Below, in pieces: positions 1 through 9,131 of a DNA stretch of 64,000 nt. The stretch comes from Francisella sp. SYW-9 (GTDB taxonomy: Bacteria; Pseudomonadota; Gammaproteobacteria; Francisellales; Francisellaceae): contig NZ_VXKQ01000009.1 of NCBI RefSeq assembly GCF_008711465.1, forward strand, positions 62,001-126,000, given 5' to 3'. Positions within the stretch are counted from its first letter, which is position 1, and each line of letters opens with the position of its first letter. The notes below the pieces were generated by a model. That model searched no databases, was not told the DNA's origin, and was given only the letters and a program-made list of their open reading frames with translations. The position numbers and the translations under genes are program-made.

Positions 1-31
1 ATGCTCCGTGACTAACAATTTCTTTAGACAT
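1..31 (-). CDS. Start of an unidentified gene cut by the window edge
   Basis: On the minus strand an ATG at 31-29 opens a frame reading MSKEIVSHGA that runs off the window. A good Shine-Dalgarno (AAAGGA, 5-6 bases before the ATG) sits in the short gap after the NTF2-like gene. That gene ends only about 15 bases upstream, so the two are probably co-transcribed. Ten residues are too few to assign a product. Confidence 0.55.
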   Translation of the reverse strand, partial: MSKEIVSHGA

Positions 32-46
32 AATAATCCTTTTCTT

Positions 47-436
47 TCATTTTCTACGACCTAAATCTTTATCCTCATCGGAGCCTTGAATAATTCTTGT
101 ACGCTCAGCACATGAGATTAACATTTTATCTTTAAATTTAAAAAAAGCATGAACTTCAGCAACAATTTCTTGTTCACTATTTCTTTTCTTAGCATAGACT
201 TTATGTAAAGATGCAACAGTATCACCCTCTTCTACAAGACAGATAAAATCAAAAGAAATACTCTCAAAGATCTCACGCTGCTTTTTAATGTGATCAATAA
301 AATCAATATAGTCAATCCTATGACCATCAACTACTTGCTTATAATTTCTACTAACAAATGTACTAATATACTGTTCAGGATCTACTTTAGGGTTATATAT
401 ATTTTCAAATAATGATTTAAGATAATTTTTCAGCAC
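47..436 (-). CDS. NTF2/SnoaL-like small protein
   Basis: This 129-residue protein has the size and alternating strand pattern of the NTF2-like (SnoaL) fold: an N-terminal helix (FENIYNPKVDPEQYISTFVS), a central strand pair, and a final stretch (AEVHAFFKFKDKMLISCAER) typical of the last sheet strands. Family members are enzymes or small-ligand binders, and the substrate cannot be read from sequence. The frame opens with GTG; no in-frame ATG lies upstream, and the ribosome binding site is weak, so the start is uncertain. It lies between lysS and the partial gene at the window edge on the same strand. The fold call is pattern recognition only. Confidence 0.6.
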   Translation of the reverse strand: MLKNYLKSLFENIYNPKVDPEQYISTFVSRNYKQVVDGHRIDYIDFIDHIKKQREIFESISFDFICLVEEGDTVASLHKVYAKKRNSEQEIVAEVHAFFKFKDKMLISCAERTRIIQGSDEDKDLGRRK

Positions 437-530
437 CTGTCATTCCAACCATTACAAAGTATAAGATCACTACTAGTGTCTATCTTATAGCATATATGCT
501 ATGGTTCAAAATGCTTTTCTAGCACTCAAA

Positions 531-2213
531 TTACTCAGGCTTCATATGAGGGAATAATATTACATCTCGAATAGATTGAGAGTTTGTTAGATACATTACA
601 AGTCTATCAATACCTATACCTTGACCAGCTGTTGGCGGCATACCATACTCTAAAGCACGAATATAGTCCTTATCATAAGGCATGGCTTCATCATCACCAG
701 ATGCAGCTGCTTCAACTTGTTTTCTAAATCTTTCTGCCTGATCTTGGGCATCATTTAACTCAGAGAAACCATTAGCAATCTCACGCGCACCTATAAAGAA
801 CTCAAATCTATCAGTAAACTCTGCATTACCATCTTGTCTACGTGCCAGTGGTGAAACTACTGCAGGATAGTCTGTAATAAATGTTGGCTGAATAAGCTTA
901 TGCTCTACAGTTTCTTCAAATATTTCATTTATTAAGTGTCCAAGTTCATGGAATGCTTCAACCTTAATATTTAATCTATCTGCAACTTTCTTAGCTGATT
1001 CAAAATCTGCTAGATCTTGTTTTGAGATATCTTTATTATATTTAACAATTGAATCAACCATTGAAATACGCTCATACTTACCACCGAAGTTGATTTTATA
1101 CTCACCATACTCAAGCTCTAGAGTTCCTGTAACTTCTTGTACAAGCTTAGAAAGCATATCCTCTGTTAAATCCATAAGATCATTATAATCAGAGTATGCC
1201 ATATAGAATTCAAGCATTGTAAATTCTGGATTATGACGAGATGATACACCTTCATTTCTGAAATTACGGTTTATTTCATAAACACGTTCAAAACCACCAA
1301 CTACTAATCTTTTTAGATAAAGTTCCGGAGCAATACGTAAATATAAAGGCATATCTAAAGCATTATGATGAGTCTTAAATGGCTTAGCTGCTGCACCACC
1401 TTGTAAAACATGCATCATTGGAGTCTCTACCTCCATAAAGCTCATACTATCAAAATAATTACGAATAAAGCTCACAACTTTTGAACGAACTTTAAATACT
1501 TCTCTAGCCTTTTCATTAGTAATTAGATCAACATATCTTTGACGATATCTAGTTTCTTGATCTGATAAACCATGAAACTTATCAGGAAGTGGGCGAATTG
1601 CTTTAGTTAAAATCTCAAAATGGTCTGCATGAATAGATAACTCACCAGTATTTGTCTTAAACATAGTCCCAGAAACACCTACAATATCACCTAAATCACA
1701 TAAGTTTTTAAAAGTATCATATTGACCTTCTGGAAGATCACTTTTCTTTAAGTAAATTTGTATTCTACCTGAGAAATCTTGCAAAGTAATAAAAGAAGCT
1801 TTACCCATCACTCTTCTTAAAACTGCTCTACCAGTTACTTTATAACGCTCTTTAGGCTCTAGCTCCTCCAACTCTTGCTTTGATTTGTCAGAATATTTTG
1901 CTTGTAAATCTGCAGCAACAATATTTCTTCTAAAACTATTTGGGTGACTAACTCCATTATTCTGCTCTGCAAGTGTCTGTAATTTTTCTTTTCTTAAAGC
2001 CATCTGTGAGCTTTCTTGCATATCTGTAATATGCTTTTTCACAAGATCAGATATCTTCTCTTTAACTTGCTCATTGATCTCACCAACTTCTCCAAGAGAG
2101 TTACTAATCTGCTCTCTTATCTTTCCTCTAACAGCATCTTTAACTGTTATATCATTAGCATCTAAATACTCTTTTATCGACGTTTTTATTAAATCTTTTA
2201 ATTTACTGCTCAT
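531..2213 (-). CDS. lysS: Lysine--tRNA ligase, class II
   Basis: Charges tRNA-Lys with lysine in the cytoplasm. An anticodon-binding OB fold lies around residues 110-210. The class II catalytic core follows, with motif 1 ([10 protein letters not shown]), motif 2 ([15 protein letters not shown] then HNPEFTMLE) and motif 3 ([11 protein letters not shown] near the C-terminus). At 560 residues it is about 55 longer than the E. coli enzyme. The extra length is a charged, helix-prone N-terminal segment of roughly 54 residues before the conserved PNSFRR block. The ATG at 2213 follows a TAGGG-like ribosome site. prfB lies upstream on the same strand, as in E. coli, but here an intrinsic terminator separates them. 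Confidence 0.97.
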   Translation of the reverse strand: MSSKLKDLIKTSIKEYLDANDITVKDAVRGKIREQISNSLGEVGEINEQVKEKISDLVKKHITDMQESSQMALRKEKLQTLAEQNNGVSHPNSFRRNIVAADLQAKYSDKSKQELEELEPKERYKVTGRAVLRRVMGKASFITLQDFSGRIQIYLKKSDLPEGQYDTFKNLCDLGDIVGVSGTMFKTNTGELSIHADHFEILTKAIRPLPDKFHGLSDQETRYRQRYVDLITNEKAREVFKVRSKVVSFIRNYFDSMSFMEVETPMMHVLQGGAAAKPFKTHHNALDMPLYLRIAPELYLKRLVVGGFERVYEINRNFRNEGVSSRHNPEFTMLEFYMAYSDYNDLMDLTEDMLSKLVQEVTGTLELEYGEYKINFGGKYERISMVDSIVKYNKDISKQDLADFESAKKVADRLNIKVEAFHELGHLINEIFEETVEHKLIQPTFITDYPAVVSPLARRQDGNAEFTDRFEFFIGAREIANGFSELNDAQDQAERFRKQVEAAASGDDEAMPYDKDYIRALEYGMPPTAGQGIGIDRLVMYLTNSQSIRDVILFPHMKPE

Positions 2214-2267
2214 TTTTTACCCTATTATTATATTATCTTTGCACTTTAGCGGTTAGCTTTTGCTAAT

Positions 2268-2320
2268 GATAATAAAAAAGTATCTACAACTGTTTGAGCT
2301 CACGCAAGTTTTGTAGATAC
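2268..2320 (-). terminator. Intrinsic terminator after prfB
   Basis: On the minus strand a perfect 10-bp stem (GTATCTACAA at 2320-2311 with TTGTAGATAC at 2289-2280) is followed directly by C and TTTTTTATT. This is a classical rho-independent terminator. It lies between prfB and lysS, so the two genes probably have separate transcripts, unless it acts as an attenuator for lysS. Confidence 0.8.
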
Positions 2321-2363
2321 CATTATCATGCAAATAAGCGATAGCAAGTACTAGGCAGTTTTA

Positions 2364-2420
2364 CATACTTTTTCTGCCATGAAAAAAGTATGTCGCTATA
2401 ACTTACATAGTAAGTAGCGA
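2364..2420. repeat. Two hairpins downstream of prfB
   Basis: The first hairpin has arms CATACTTTTT at 2364-2373 and AAAAAGTATG at 2383-2392. The second has arms TCGCTA at 2393-2398 and TAGCGA at 2415-2420, enclosing the palindrome ACTTAC-ATA-GTAAGT at 2401-2415. Neither is followed on the minus strand by a clean T-run, so they may protect the prfB transcript 3' end or form a small repeat element. Confidence 0.5.
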
Positions 2421-2444
2421 AACTTTATTTTATAAAACTATTTA

Positions 2445-3534
2445 TTATAACCCACTTTTTAGGCTTGCCTCAATAAACTTATCCAAATCACCATCTAATA
2501 CCGCTTGAGTATTGGTATTTTCAACACCAGTTCGCAAATCCTTAATACGTGATTGATCAAGAACATACGAGCGAATTTGACTACCCCAGCCAATATCAGA
2601 TTTTGAATCTTCTAAAGCATTTTTCTCAGCATTGCGCTTTTGTAGCTCCATCTCATATAATTTAGATTTAAGCTGCTTCATCGCGCTATCTCTATTTTTA
2701 TGCTGAGATCTGTCACTTTGACTTTGAACAACAATGTTTGTGGGTATATGTGTTATTCTAACAGCTGAGTCAGTTTTATTAACATGTTGGCCGCCTGCCC
2801 CTGATGCTCTATAAGTATCAACTCTTAAATCAGCAGGGTTAACTTCTATATCAATATTATCATCAACTTCTGGAGATATAAAAACTGATGCAAATGAGGT
2901 ATGGCGCTTACTATTTGAATCAAATGGCGATTTTCTAACTAGTCTATGAATGCCTGTTTCTGTTCTTAACCAGCCATAAGCATACCCACCTTCGATTTTT
3001 AAAGTACAGCCTTTGATGCCGGCAACATCGCCATCTGAAACATCATCAACAGTTACTTTAAAGCCATGACTATCTGCCCAACGCATATACATACGCATTA
3101 GCATTTCTGCCCAATCTTGGGCTTCTGTACCACCTGAGCCTGATTGAATATCAAGATAAGCATTATTTGCGTCCATCTCCCCTGAAAACATACGACGAAA
3201 CTCAAGCTTTTCTATTTCAGTAGTTACATCTTGGGTATCTTTAACAATTTCTTGCATAAGTGGCTCATCTTCTTCAGCAAGCTCTAAAAGCTCTGTTAAA
3301 GTTTCCAATGTTTCTGAAATATGCTCACAGTTATGCACTACGCTTTCAAGTTCGACCTTTTGTCTACCTAAGTTTTGTGCATACTCAGGATTGTCCCAAA
3401 TAGAGCCATCTTCTAGCTCCATAAGAACTTCTGTTAACTTTTCTTTTTTAACATCATAGTCAAAGATAGTCCCGTAAAGATTCAATACGGGCCGTTAGAT
3501 TTTTCAATAAAACTCTATAATTTATAGATTCCAT
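2445..3534 (-). CDS. prfB: Peptide chain release factor 2, with +1 programmed frameshift
   Basis: Releases completed peptides at UGA and UAA codons. The gene is in two frames. An ATG at 3534 reads 24 codons ([10 protein letters not shown]...RDYL) to an in-frame TGA at 3462-3460. The sequence CTT TGA C at 3465-3459 lets the ribosome slip +1 and continue as DYDVKKEK to the stop at 2445, giving 362 residues against 365 in E. coli. A GGGA-type Shine-Dalgarno-like stretch precedes the slip site. The RF2 stop-codon-reading tripeptide SPF (in RKSPFDS) and the catalytic GGQ ([10 protein letters not shown]) are present. Annotating only the 3' frame from 3485 would give a false N-terminus. Confidence 0.96.
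3459..3478 (-). promoter_or_regulatory. prfB recoding (+1 frameshift) site
   Basis: The minus strand reads ACGGGACTATCTTTGAC across codon 24 (CTT) and the TGA that follows. It has the same layout as the E. coli RF2 autoregulatory site: purine-rich element, TAT, CTT TGA C. Scarce RF2 makes the ribosome pause at UGA and shift +1, so RF2 limits its own supply. The purine-rich element is weaker than E. coli AGGGGG. Confidence 0.93.
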
Positions 3535-3753
3535 TTGATAATTTTTATGTTCGTTAAATTTTGTTTATAGATTTTATATTTTTATAAGAAAAATGACAAT
3601 TAAATTGCAGAGATAAATAGCTATTACAAATTACCACTCTTTATTTCTAACTGTTTTAAATACTACAAAACTCAAAAATTAACTAATATTAAGATTTAAA
3701 ACCGACTTATGCTGTTAAAATAGTCACACTTTCTATTATCTAAAACTAATTAA

Positions 3754-4905
3754 ATGAATAAAATAGTAATCTCAGGACTATTTTTAATTGTAGGAATATC
3801 TAGTACTTTCGTGCAGGTTCTGATCCCTTCACTTAAGCAGCAATATAGCCTAAGCTATTTCCAAATAGGTTTTTTTGACGCTGCATTTTTTATTAGCTAT
3901 GGTTTCTTCAGCTTCATATTTGCTATTATTGCAAAGAGAATCAAACCTACCAAAATGATAAATTATGGACTTTTTTTAGTTCTAATAGCATATCTAGGTT
4001 GGCTTATTTGCCAGATTATTCACCCTTCAAGTTTCTACTATCTATTAGCTAGTCAGTTTTTACTTTCAATAGGTATAGTTGCAATTTTCACATGTTGTGA
4101 ATATCTCGCTCTTTTTGAGAGAAGCATATATTCCGTTAAGAGACTTTCCAAATATGAATCTATTCATAGTATCGGTGCCTTTTTAGCACCATTTTTAATA
4201 TCGTCATTGCTTACTATTAACGTATTTATAAACTCCCCAAATATAGTTTTTATAATGTTTTTTATAGCTATGGTTGCATTTGCATACTTTATAAAGGTCT
4301 CTCTTAAAAAGAGCGTAGAGTTTAAAAGTCACACTTATAGAGACAAAAGCATTGATATATTATTTCTAACCAAAAACTTCAGATCTGCTATTTTTAGCTT
4401 TATATCACTGATGATATATGTTGGCATAGAGATCACAGTTGCGACATATTTAGTTCTCTTAGAAAAACAAACATTGCAGTCATCTGGATTTTATCTTAGC
4501 TTATATTGGCTACTAATCTTTATTGGTAGACTTATCGGAAGCAAGTTCTTAAAAAATTCAAAACAGGTTTTGACAATTGTAACTGTATGCTTAATTGGCA
4601 TACTTCTGCTTATAACAGGACTATTGTTTAGTAAGCTGACTATCGCCATGTTAGTACTGTGCGGTTTAACTAATTCTGTACTTTTCCCGATAATATTTAG
4701 TTTAGGTTTTTATTTCAATAAGCAAAGAAATATCGAACTATCAGGTTTTATGCTTACTGCAATCTCCGGTGGTGCATTTATACCTTTAATCACGGGAGTA
4801 ATTGTTGATGCTACTACTATTTATTCAAGTCTGATTGTTTGTGCCGTGTGTTATGGTCTTTTAATTATTATAAATCTATATCTAAACAGTAATAAGAAAT
4901 ATTAA
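3754..4905 (+). CDS. MFS transporter, sugar-porter-like
   Basis: A 383-residue integral membrane protein with about 12 predicted hydrophobic helices, which fits the major facilitator superfamily. After helix 2 comes a short basic loop (AKRIKPTKM) in the place of the family's cytoplasmic 2-3 loop. Overall it resembles the FucP/fucose-galactose type of symporter, but no substrate residues can be assigned with certainty. The gene is divergent from prfB across about 220 bp that must hold both promoters. The reading frame is intact, and dnaX follows on the same strand after about 100 bp. Confidence 0.8.
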   Translation: MNKIVISGLFLIVGISSTFVQVLIPSLKQQYSLSYFQIGFFDAAFFISYGFFSFIFAIIAKRIKPTKMINYGLFLVLIAYLGWLICQIIHPSSFYYLLASQFLLSIGIVAIFTCCEYLALFERSIYSVKRLSKYESIHSIGAFLAPFLISSLLTINVFINSPNIVFIMFFIAMVAFAYFIKVSLKKSVEFKSHTYRDKSIDILFLTKNFRSAIFSFISLMIYVGIEITVATYLVLLEKQTLQSSGFYLSLYWLLIFIGRLIGSKFLKNSKQVLTIVTVCLIGILLLITGLLFSKLTIAMLVLCGLTNSVLFPIIFSLGFYFNKQRNIELSGFMLTAISGGAFIPLITGVIVDATTIYSSLIVCAVCYGLLIIINLYLNSNKKY

Positions 4906-5008
4906 AGCTGACTAATCTATGAATTAATCAAAGGAGATAATATTTACTATTTCAATCAAAACTTTGTTATTATTTAGTCTAAAGATTTTATATAAAATAT
5001 TGCTACAA

Positions 5009-6679
5009 ATGTCATATCAAGCATTAGCTCGTAAATACAGACCTCAATCATTTGCTGAAGTTGCTGGACAACAACATGCTTTAAATAGTTTAGTTCACGC
5101 ATTAGAAGCGCAGAAAGTCCACCACGCTTATCTCTTTACTGGTACGCGAGGAGTTGGTAAAACAACTCTTGGAAGGTTACTAGCAAAATGCCTAAACTGT
5201 AAAACAGGCGTAACTGCAGAACCATGTAACGAATGTGAAAACTGTGTTGCTATAAATAATAACAGCTTTATTGATCTAATAGAGATTGATGCAGCATCAC
5301 GTACAGGCGTCGAAGAAACAAAAGAGATTCTTGATAACATCCAATACATGCCCTCTCAAGGTCGCTACAAAGTTTATCTAATAGATGAAGTTCATATGTT
5401 ATCTAAACAGAGTTTTAATGCTTTATTAAAGACTCTTGAAGAACCTCCAGAGTATGTAAAGTTTATCTTAGCTACTACAGATTATCATAAAATACCTGTA
5501 ACGATACTTTCTAGATGTATACAGTTACATCTCAAGCATATATCTCAAGCAGATATCAAAGATCAGTTAAAGATGGTTCTTTCTAAAGAAAATGTTGAGG
5601 CTGATGAGCAATCTCTTGATTATATAGCATATCATGCCAAAGGAAGTCTTAGAGATGCACTAAGCCTACTTGATCAAGCAATTAGCTTTTGTAGTGGTAA
5701 GCTTGAGCAGTCACAGATTAAACAAATGCTTGGTATAGTCGATAGTGAAGAAATTTATACACTAATAGGTGCCATTATAAATGACACTCCAGATAAGATA
5801 TTACCAGCAGTTAAAAATCTAACGCTATCTGAAGATAACGCTGAAGCTGTTCTTGATCGAATAGCTGAAGTTTGGTTTAGTTGCTGTCTATATCGAATAA
5901 CACAGAGCTTAGACTCAACAAATCAGATTAGTGTAGATTTGATAAACAATATTCTAGAAAAAATAGATATTGAGCAAGCCCATTTACTCTATCAACTGAC
6001 CATTGCGGCAAAAAGAGATCTTTCTTTAGCTCCAAACTTTGAAACTGGGCTAGCAATGGCTATTCTTAGACTTATAGCTTTCAAAAAAAAAAGCTTAAGT
6101 AATAATTCTAATATCACTCCTCTATCTAACACAAGTAATATATCTAAACCAAAAAACAAAGATCTCTCCAATCTTCAAAATGAGTACAGTAAGCCTACTA
6201 CAGCCTCCAACCTAGTTAAAACTAATGGAGCAAACACTCCACAAAAGCAAGGCTTAGAGAAACAGCAAATACAAGTACAAAAACAACATAGTGAACTTGA
6301 TAAACACTGGTTTAATATTCTTAATAAGGTAAAACTTAAAGGCTTCACAAAAACACTAGCCTTTAATAGCCATTTGATTAAGGATGGTAATGATATTTAT
6401 GAAATCCAATTAAATGATGATGCCAAGAAGATTTTAGAACTTGATCCTCAAAGTATCGCAAAACTACAGTCCGCTATTTGTGAATTTCTGGATAACCCAA
6501 GCTTTAGGCTTGATATTAAAAACTTACCTTCTCATGTATCAAATGGTGCGAATAAGTCTCCCGCAGAAATAAAACGTGAAAACGCAGTACAGAAAATCCA
6601 TAGTGATAAAAGCGTAGAGCTAATAAAGGGTAGTTTAGAGTTAGATATCAAAGATGAAAATATAGTTTTAACAGACTGA
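5009..6679 (+). CDS. dnaX: DNA polymerase III tau (and possibly gamma) subunit
   Basis: Clamp-loader ATPase that also ties the replicase together. The ATG at 5009 gives the usual MSYQALARKYRPQSF start and 556 residues; an upstream in-frame ATG at 4964 would add 15 atypical residues. Seen in order are Walker A (GTRGVGKTT), a four-cysteine zinc module (CLNC...CNECENC), Walker B with sensor 1 (LIDEVHMLS), the domain III helices to about residue 358, a polar linker, and the tau C-terminal domain that contacts polymerase and helicase. Codons 359-361 form an A10 run exactly at the end of domain III (see the separate entry). It is convergent with lpxC. Confidence 0.96.
   Translation: MSYQALARKYRPQSFAEVAGQQHALNSLVHALEAQKVHHAYLFTGTRGVGKTTLGRLLAKCLNCKTGVTAEPCNECENCVAINNNSFIDLIEIDAASRTGVEETKEILDNIQYMPSQGRYKVYLIDEVHMLSKQSFNALLKTLEEPPEYVKFILATTDYHKIPVTILSRCIQLHLKHISQADIKDQLKMVLSKENVEADEQSLDYIAYHAKGSLRDALSLLDQAISFCSGKLEQSQIKQMLGIVDSEEIYTLIGAIINDTPDKILPAVKNLTLSEDNAEAVLDRIAEVWFSCCLYRITQSLDSTNQISVDLINNILEKIDIEQAHLLYQLTIAAKRDLSLAPNFETGLAMAILRLIAFKKKSLSNNSNITPLSNTSNISKPKNKDLSNLQNEYSKPTTASNLVKTNGANTPQKQGLEKQQIQVQKQHSELDKHWFNILNKVKLKGFTKTLAFNSHLIKDGNDIYEIQLNDDAKKILELDPQSIAKLQSAICEFLDNPSFRLDIKNLPSHVSNGANKSPAEIKRENAVQKIHSDKSVELIKGSLELDIKDENIVLTD
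6083..6092 (+). promoter_or_regulatory. A10 slippery run in dnaX, candidate gamma-producing site
   Basis: Ten adenines encode KKK at residues 359-361. A net -1 shift reads AAG CTT AAG TAA, ending after 364 residues. A net +1 shift reads GCT TAA, ending after 362. Either truncation would keep clamp-loader domains I-III and lose the tau-specific C-terminus, as gamma does in E. coli (ribosomal slip) and Thermus (transcript slippage). The function is inferred. Confidence 0.55.
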
Positions 6680-6710
6680 TAAGTAGTTTTATAACTAATA
6701 TTTTTTATCA

Positions 6711-6731
6711 TCCTATAATCTAGTTATAGGA
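6711..6731. terminator. Possible weak bidirectional hairpin between dnaX and lpxC
   Basis: The 8-bp arms TCCTATAA and TTATAGGA flank a 5-base loop in the gap between two convergent genes. There is no clear T-run on either side, so it may only be a weak terminator or a 3' end stabiliser. Confidence 0.35.
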
Positions 6732-6806
6732 GCAATATTACCAGTTTGAATATATTTTAGATTCCATGATCAATTTGTAGAATGACATATTTGCTTTGGT
6801 GTTAGA

Positions 6807-7664
6807 TTAGATATACTCCCACGCATCTTTATCAGCAAAGATTGCATGTAAGAGTTTATTATTAAGAGTATGGCCTGACTTAAAGCAATTAAAGTGACCT
6901 AAGATATAACCACCTACATAGAAATCTCCAATAGCATCTAAAAGCTTATGTCTAACAAACTCATCATCATAACGTAAACCACCCTCATTAAGGACTCCTT
7001 CATTACTAATACCTACGGCATTATCTAAAGATGCTCCTTTTGCAAGATTGTTTTGATGCAGATATGCAAGCTGCTCATAAAAGCCAAATGTTCTAGCTTT
7101 TGATACCATTTTAATATATTCATCAAGATCATACTCAAATACAATATGATCATTTGTTGCAGCAATTACCGGATGATCCCACTGTATTTTAAATTCATAT
7201 TTAAGAGTATCACTAGGTAGTACTTCAGCAAACTTATCCTCATACTCAACTCTTATAGGCTTTAAGATTCTAATCCCTTTTCTAGCTTCATTTTGTTGTT
7301 TTATCCCGACTTCTTTTAAAAGTTGCGTAAATTCATAAGAACTACCGTCCATAACAGGAAGCTCCGGAGCATTAACTTCAACGAGAACATTATCTACCTC
7401 AAACATAGCAAGAGCTGACATTAGGTGTTCTATTGTTGATATAGCTAGATTCTGATCACCCTCCTTTGTCAAAAGAGTACACATAATAGCCTCTTTAATA
7501 TTAAAAGGCGTTACCTTAATATCAACTACAGGATTTAAGTCCGCTCTACGAAATAATATACCTGTATTAACGTCTGCTGGCTTAACTGTCATAGAAACAT
7601 CTACACCAGAGTGTAAACCAATACCTGTTACAGAAAACTGGTTTGCTATTGTTTTTTGCTTCAT
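6807..7664 (-). CDS. lpxC: UDP-3-O-acyl-N-acetylglucosamine deacetylase
   Basis: Zinc enzyme for the committed step of lipid A synthesis. The 285-residue protein shows the N-terminal signature (TGIGLHSG), the zinc histidine region TIEHLMSALAMFEVDN, and the C-terminal RHKLLDAIGD with further zinc ligands. Length is slightly below E. coli (305), mostly from a shorter C-terminus. The ATG at 7664 follows an AAAGAGGT-type ribosome site. It lies downstream of ftsZ in the division block, the same order as in E. coli. A ripA-like gene, whose Francisella namesake has been linked to lipid A balance, lies about 7.5 kb away. Confidence 0.97.
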   Translation of the reverse strand: MKQKTIANQFSVTGIGLHSGVDVSMTVKPADVNTGILFRRADLNPVVDIKVTPFNIKEAIMCTLLTKEGDQNLAISTIEHLMSALAMFEVDNVLVEVNAPELPVMDGSSYEFTQLLKEVGIKQQNEARKGIRILKPIRVEYEDKFAEVLPSDTLKYEFKIQWDHPVIAATNDHIVFEYDLDEYIKMVSKARTFGFYEQLAYLHQNNLAKGASLDNAVGISNEGVLNEGGLRYDDEFVRHKLLDAIGDFYVGGYILGHFNCFKSGHTLNNKLLHAIFADKDAWEYI

Positions 7665-7945
7665 TCTTAACCTCTTTAATTATGGATATAAAGTAGCTTA
7701 CTATAAATAACCAATATAGTGTAACCTTCAACACTTACTTAGAAGATAAAGAGTTATACCTTACAAGTAAATACTAATATAAGCTCAGTATACAAGCTCA
7801 TAATAAACTAGTTATATATAATAAAAACATCAATACTTAAATTATATATGGCAAAAATTTATATTGATATAGAGTACCCTAAGATTTTAGGCTCTTATAG
7901 ATATATTTGATTTATTAAAAGTATAAGAAAAATCTATATTAGAAA

Positions 7946-9085
7946 TTATCTTCTTCTTAAGAAGCTAGGGATATCTGACTTATCAGCTGAATCAAAATCA
8001 GATTTTGATGAATCATTAGGGGCTGAAACTTCTGACTCTTTTCTTGCAAAAGAAGTGTTTGGCTTGTTTGAGAAGCTTGAACCTTGATTAGTAGCAGGCT
8101 TTTTCTCAACACCGAAACCTTTCTTCATAGCAACTTTTTCGATACCAGTTACAACAACTGTTACATTCATAGAATCAGACATATCTGGATCAATAACAGT
8201 ACCAGCGATTACAATAGCCTCATCAGAAATGAATGATCTAATAACTTCACCAACTTCTTCAAACTCACCAATAGACATGTCCATACCAGCTGTAATGTTT
8301 ACAATTACGCCTTTAGCACCATCTAAGTTAATATCTTCTAAAAGTGGGCTTGAAATCGCAGCCTCTGCAGCTTCTCTTGCTCTATTTTCACCAGTTGCTT
8401 GACCCATACCCATCATAGCTAGACCCATATCAGTCATTACAGCTCTAACATCGGCAAAATCGACGTTAATTAAACCTGGCTTAGTGATTAGCTCAGAAAC
8501 ACCTTTTACAGCATTTCCTAATACATCATTAGCAGCATTAAACGCATCTAATAAAGATGCTCCTTTACCAAGTACACTTAGAAGCTTTTCGTTAGGTACT
8601 GTAATTATAGAGTCAACGTGTTGAGTAAGTTCATCAATACCATACTCAGCAGCTTTCATTCTTCTAGGACCTTCAAATGGGAAAGGTTTTGTAACTACAG
8701 CAACTGTAAGAATTCCCATCTCTTTTGCAACTTCTGCAACAACAGGAGCTCCACCAGTACCTGTACCACCGCCCATACCAGCAGTAATGAAAACCATATC
8801 CGCACCTTCTAACAGTTGCTCGATTTTAGCTCTATCCTCTGTAGCTGCTCTTTTACCAACTTCAGGATTCGCTCCAGCACCTAGACCTTTAGTAAGGTTA
8901 GTACCAATCTGCAACACATTTTGAACTTTTGATTTTGATAATGCTTGGCCATCTGTATTTAAAGCAAAAAATTCAACGTCAGTGACATCTTCACACATAT
9001 GTTGTACAGCGTTACCGCCACCTCCACCAACACCAACAACTTTAATTATGGCACTTGAAACCATTGAATCGTTAAAATCAAACAT
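7946..9085 (-). CDS. ftsZ: Cell division protein FtsZ
   Basis: Tubulin-like GTPase that builds the Z-ring at midcell. The nucleotide-binding glycine motif [11 protein letters not shown] lies near residue 106, an N-terminal GGGGGNAV loop is present, and the T7 synergy loop follows further on. A variable polar linker of about 50 residues then leads to the conserved C-terminal peptide DIPSFLRRR, which binds FtsA and ZipA. 379 residues is a normal length. The ATG at 9085 has an AGGAG site in the 46-bp gap after ftsA. A gap of about 280 bp to lpxC holds no gene. Confidence 0.98.
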   Translation of the reverse strand: MFDFNDSMVSSAIIKVVGVGGGGGNAVQHMCEDVTDVEFFALNTDGQALSKSKVQNVLQIGTNLTKGLGAGANPEVGKRAATEDRAKIEQLLEGADMVFITAGMGGGTGTGGAPVVAEVAKEMGILTVAVVTKPFPFEGPRRMKAAEYGIDELTQHVDSIITVPNEKLLSVLGKGASLLDAFNAANDVLGNAVKGVSELITKPGLINVDFADVRAVMTDMGLAMMGMGQATGENRAREAAEAAISSPLLEDINLDGAKGVIVNITAGMDMSIGEFEEVGEVIRSFISDEAIVIAGTVIDPDMSDSMNVTVVVTGIEKVAMKKGFGVEKKPATNQGSSFSNKPNTSFARKESEVSAPNDSSKSDFDSADKSDIPSFLRRR

Positions 9086-9131
9086 ATTATACTCCTTTAC
9101 TTTAGATTTATTTTTCTAACCTTTTATATCT

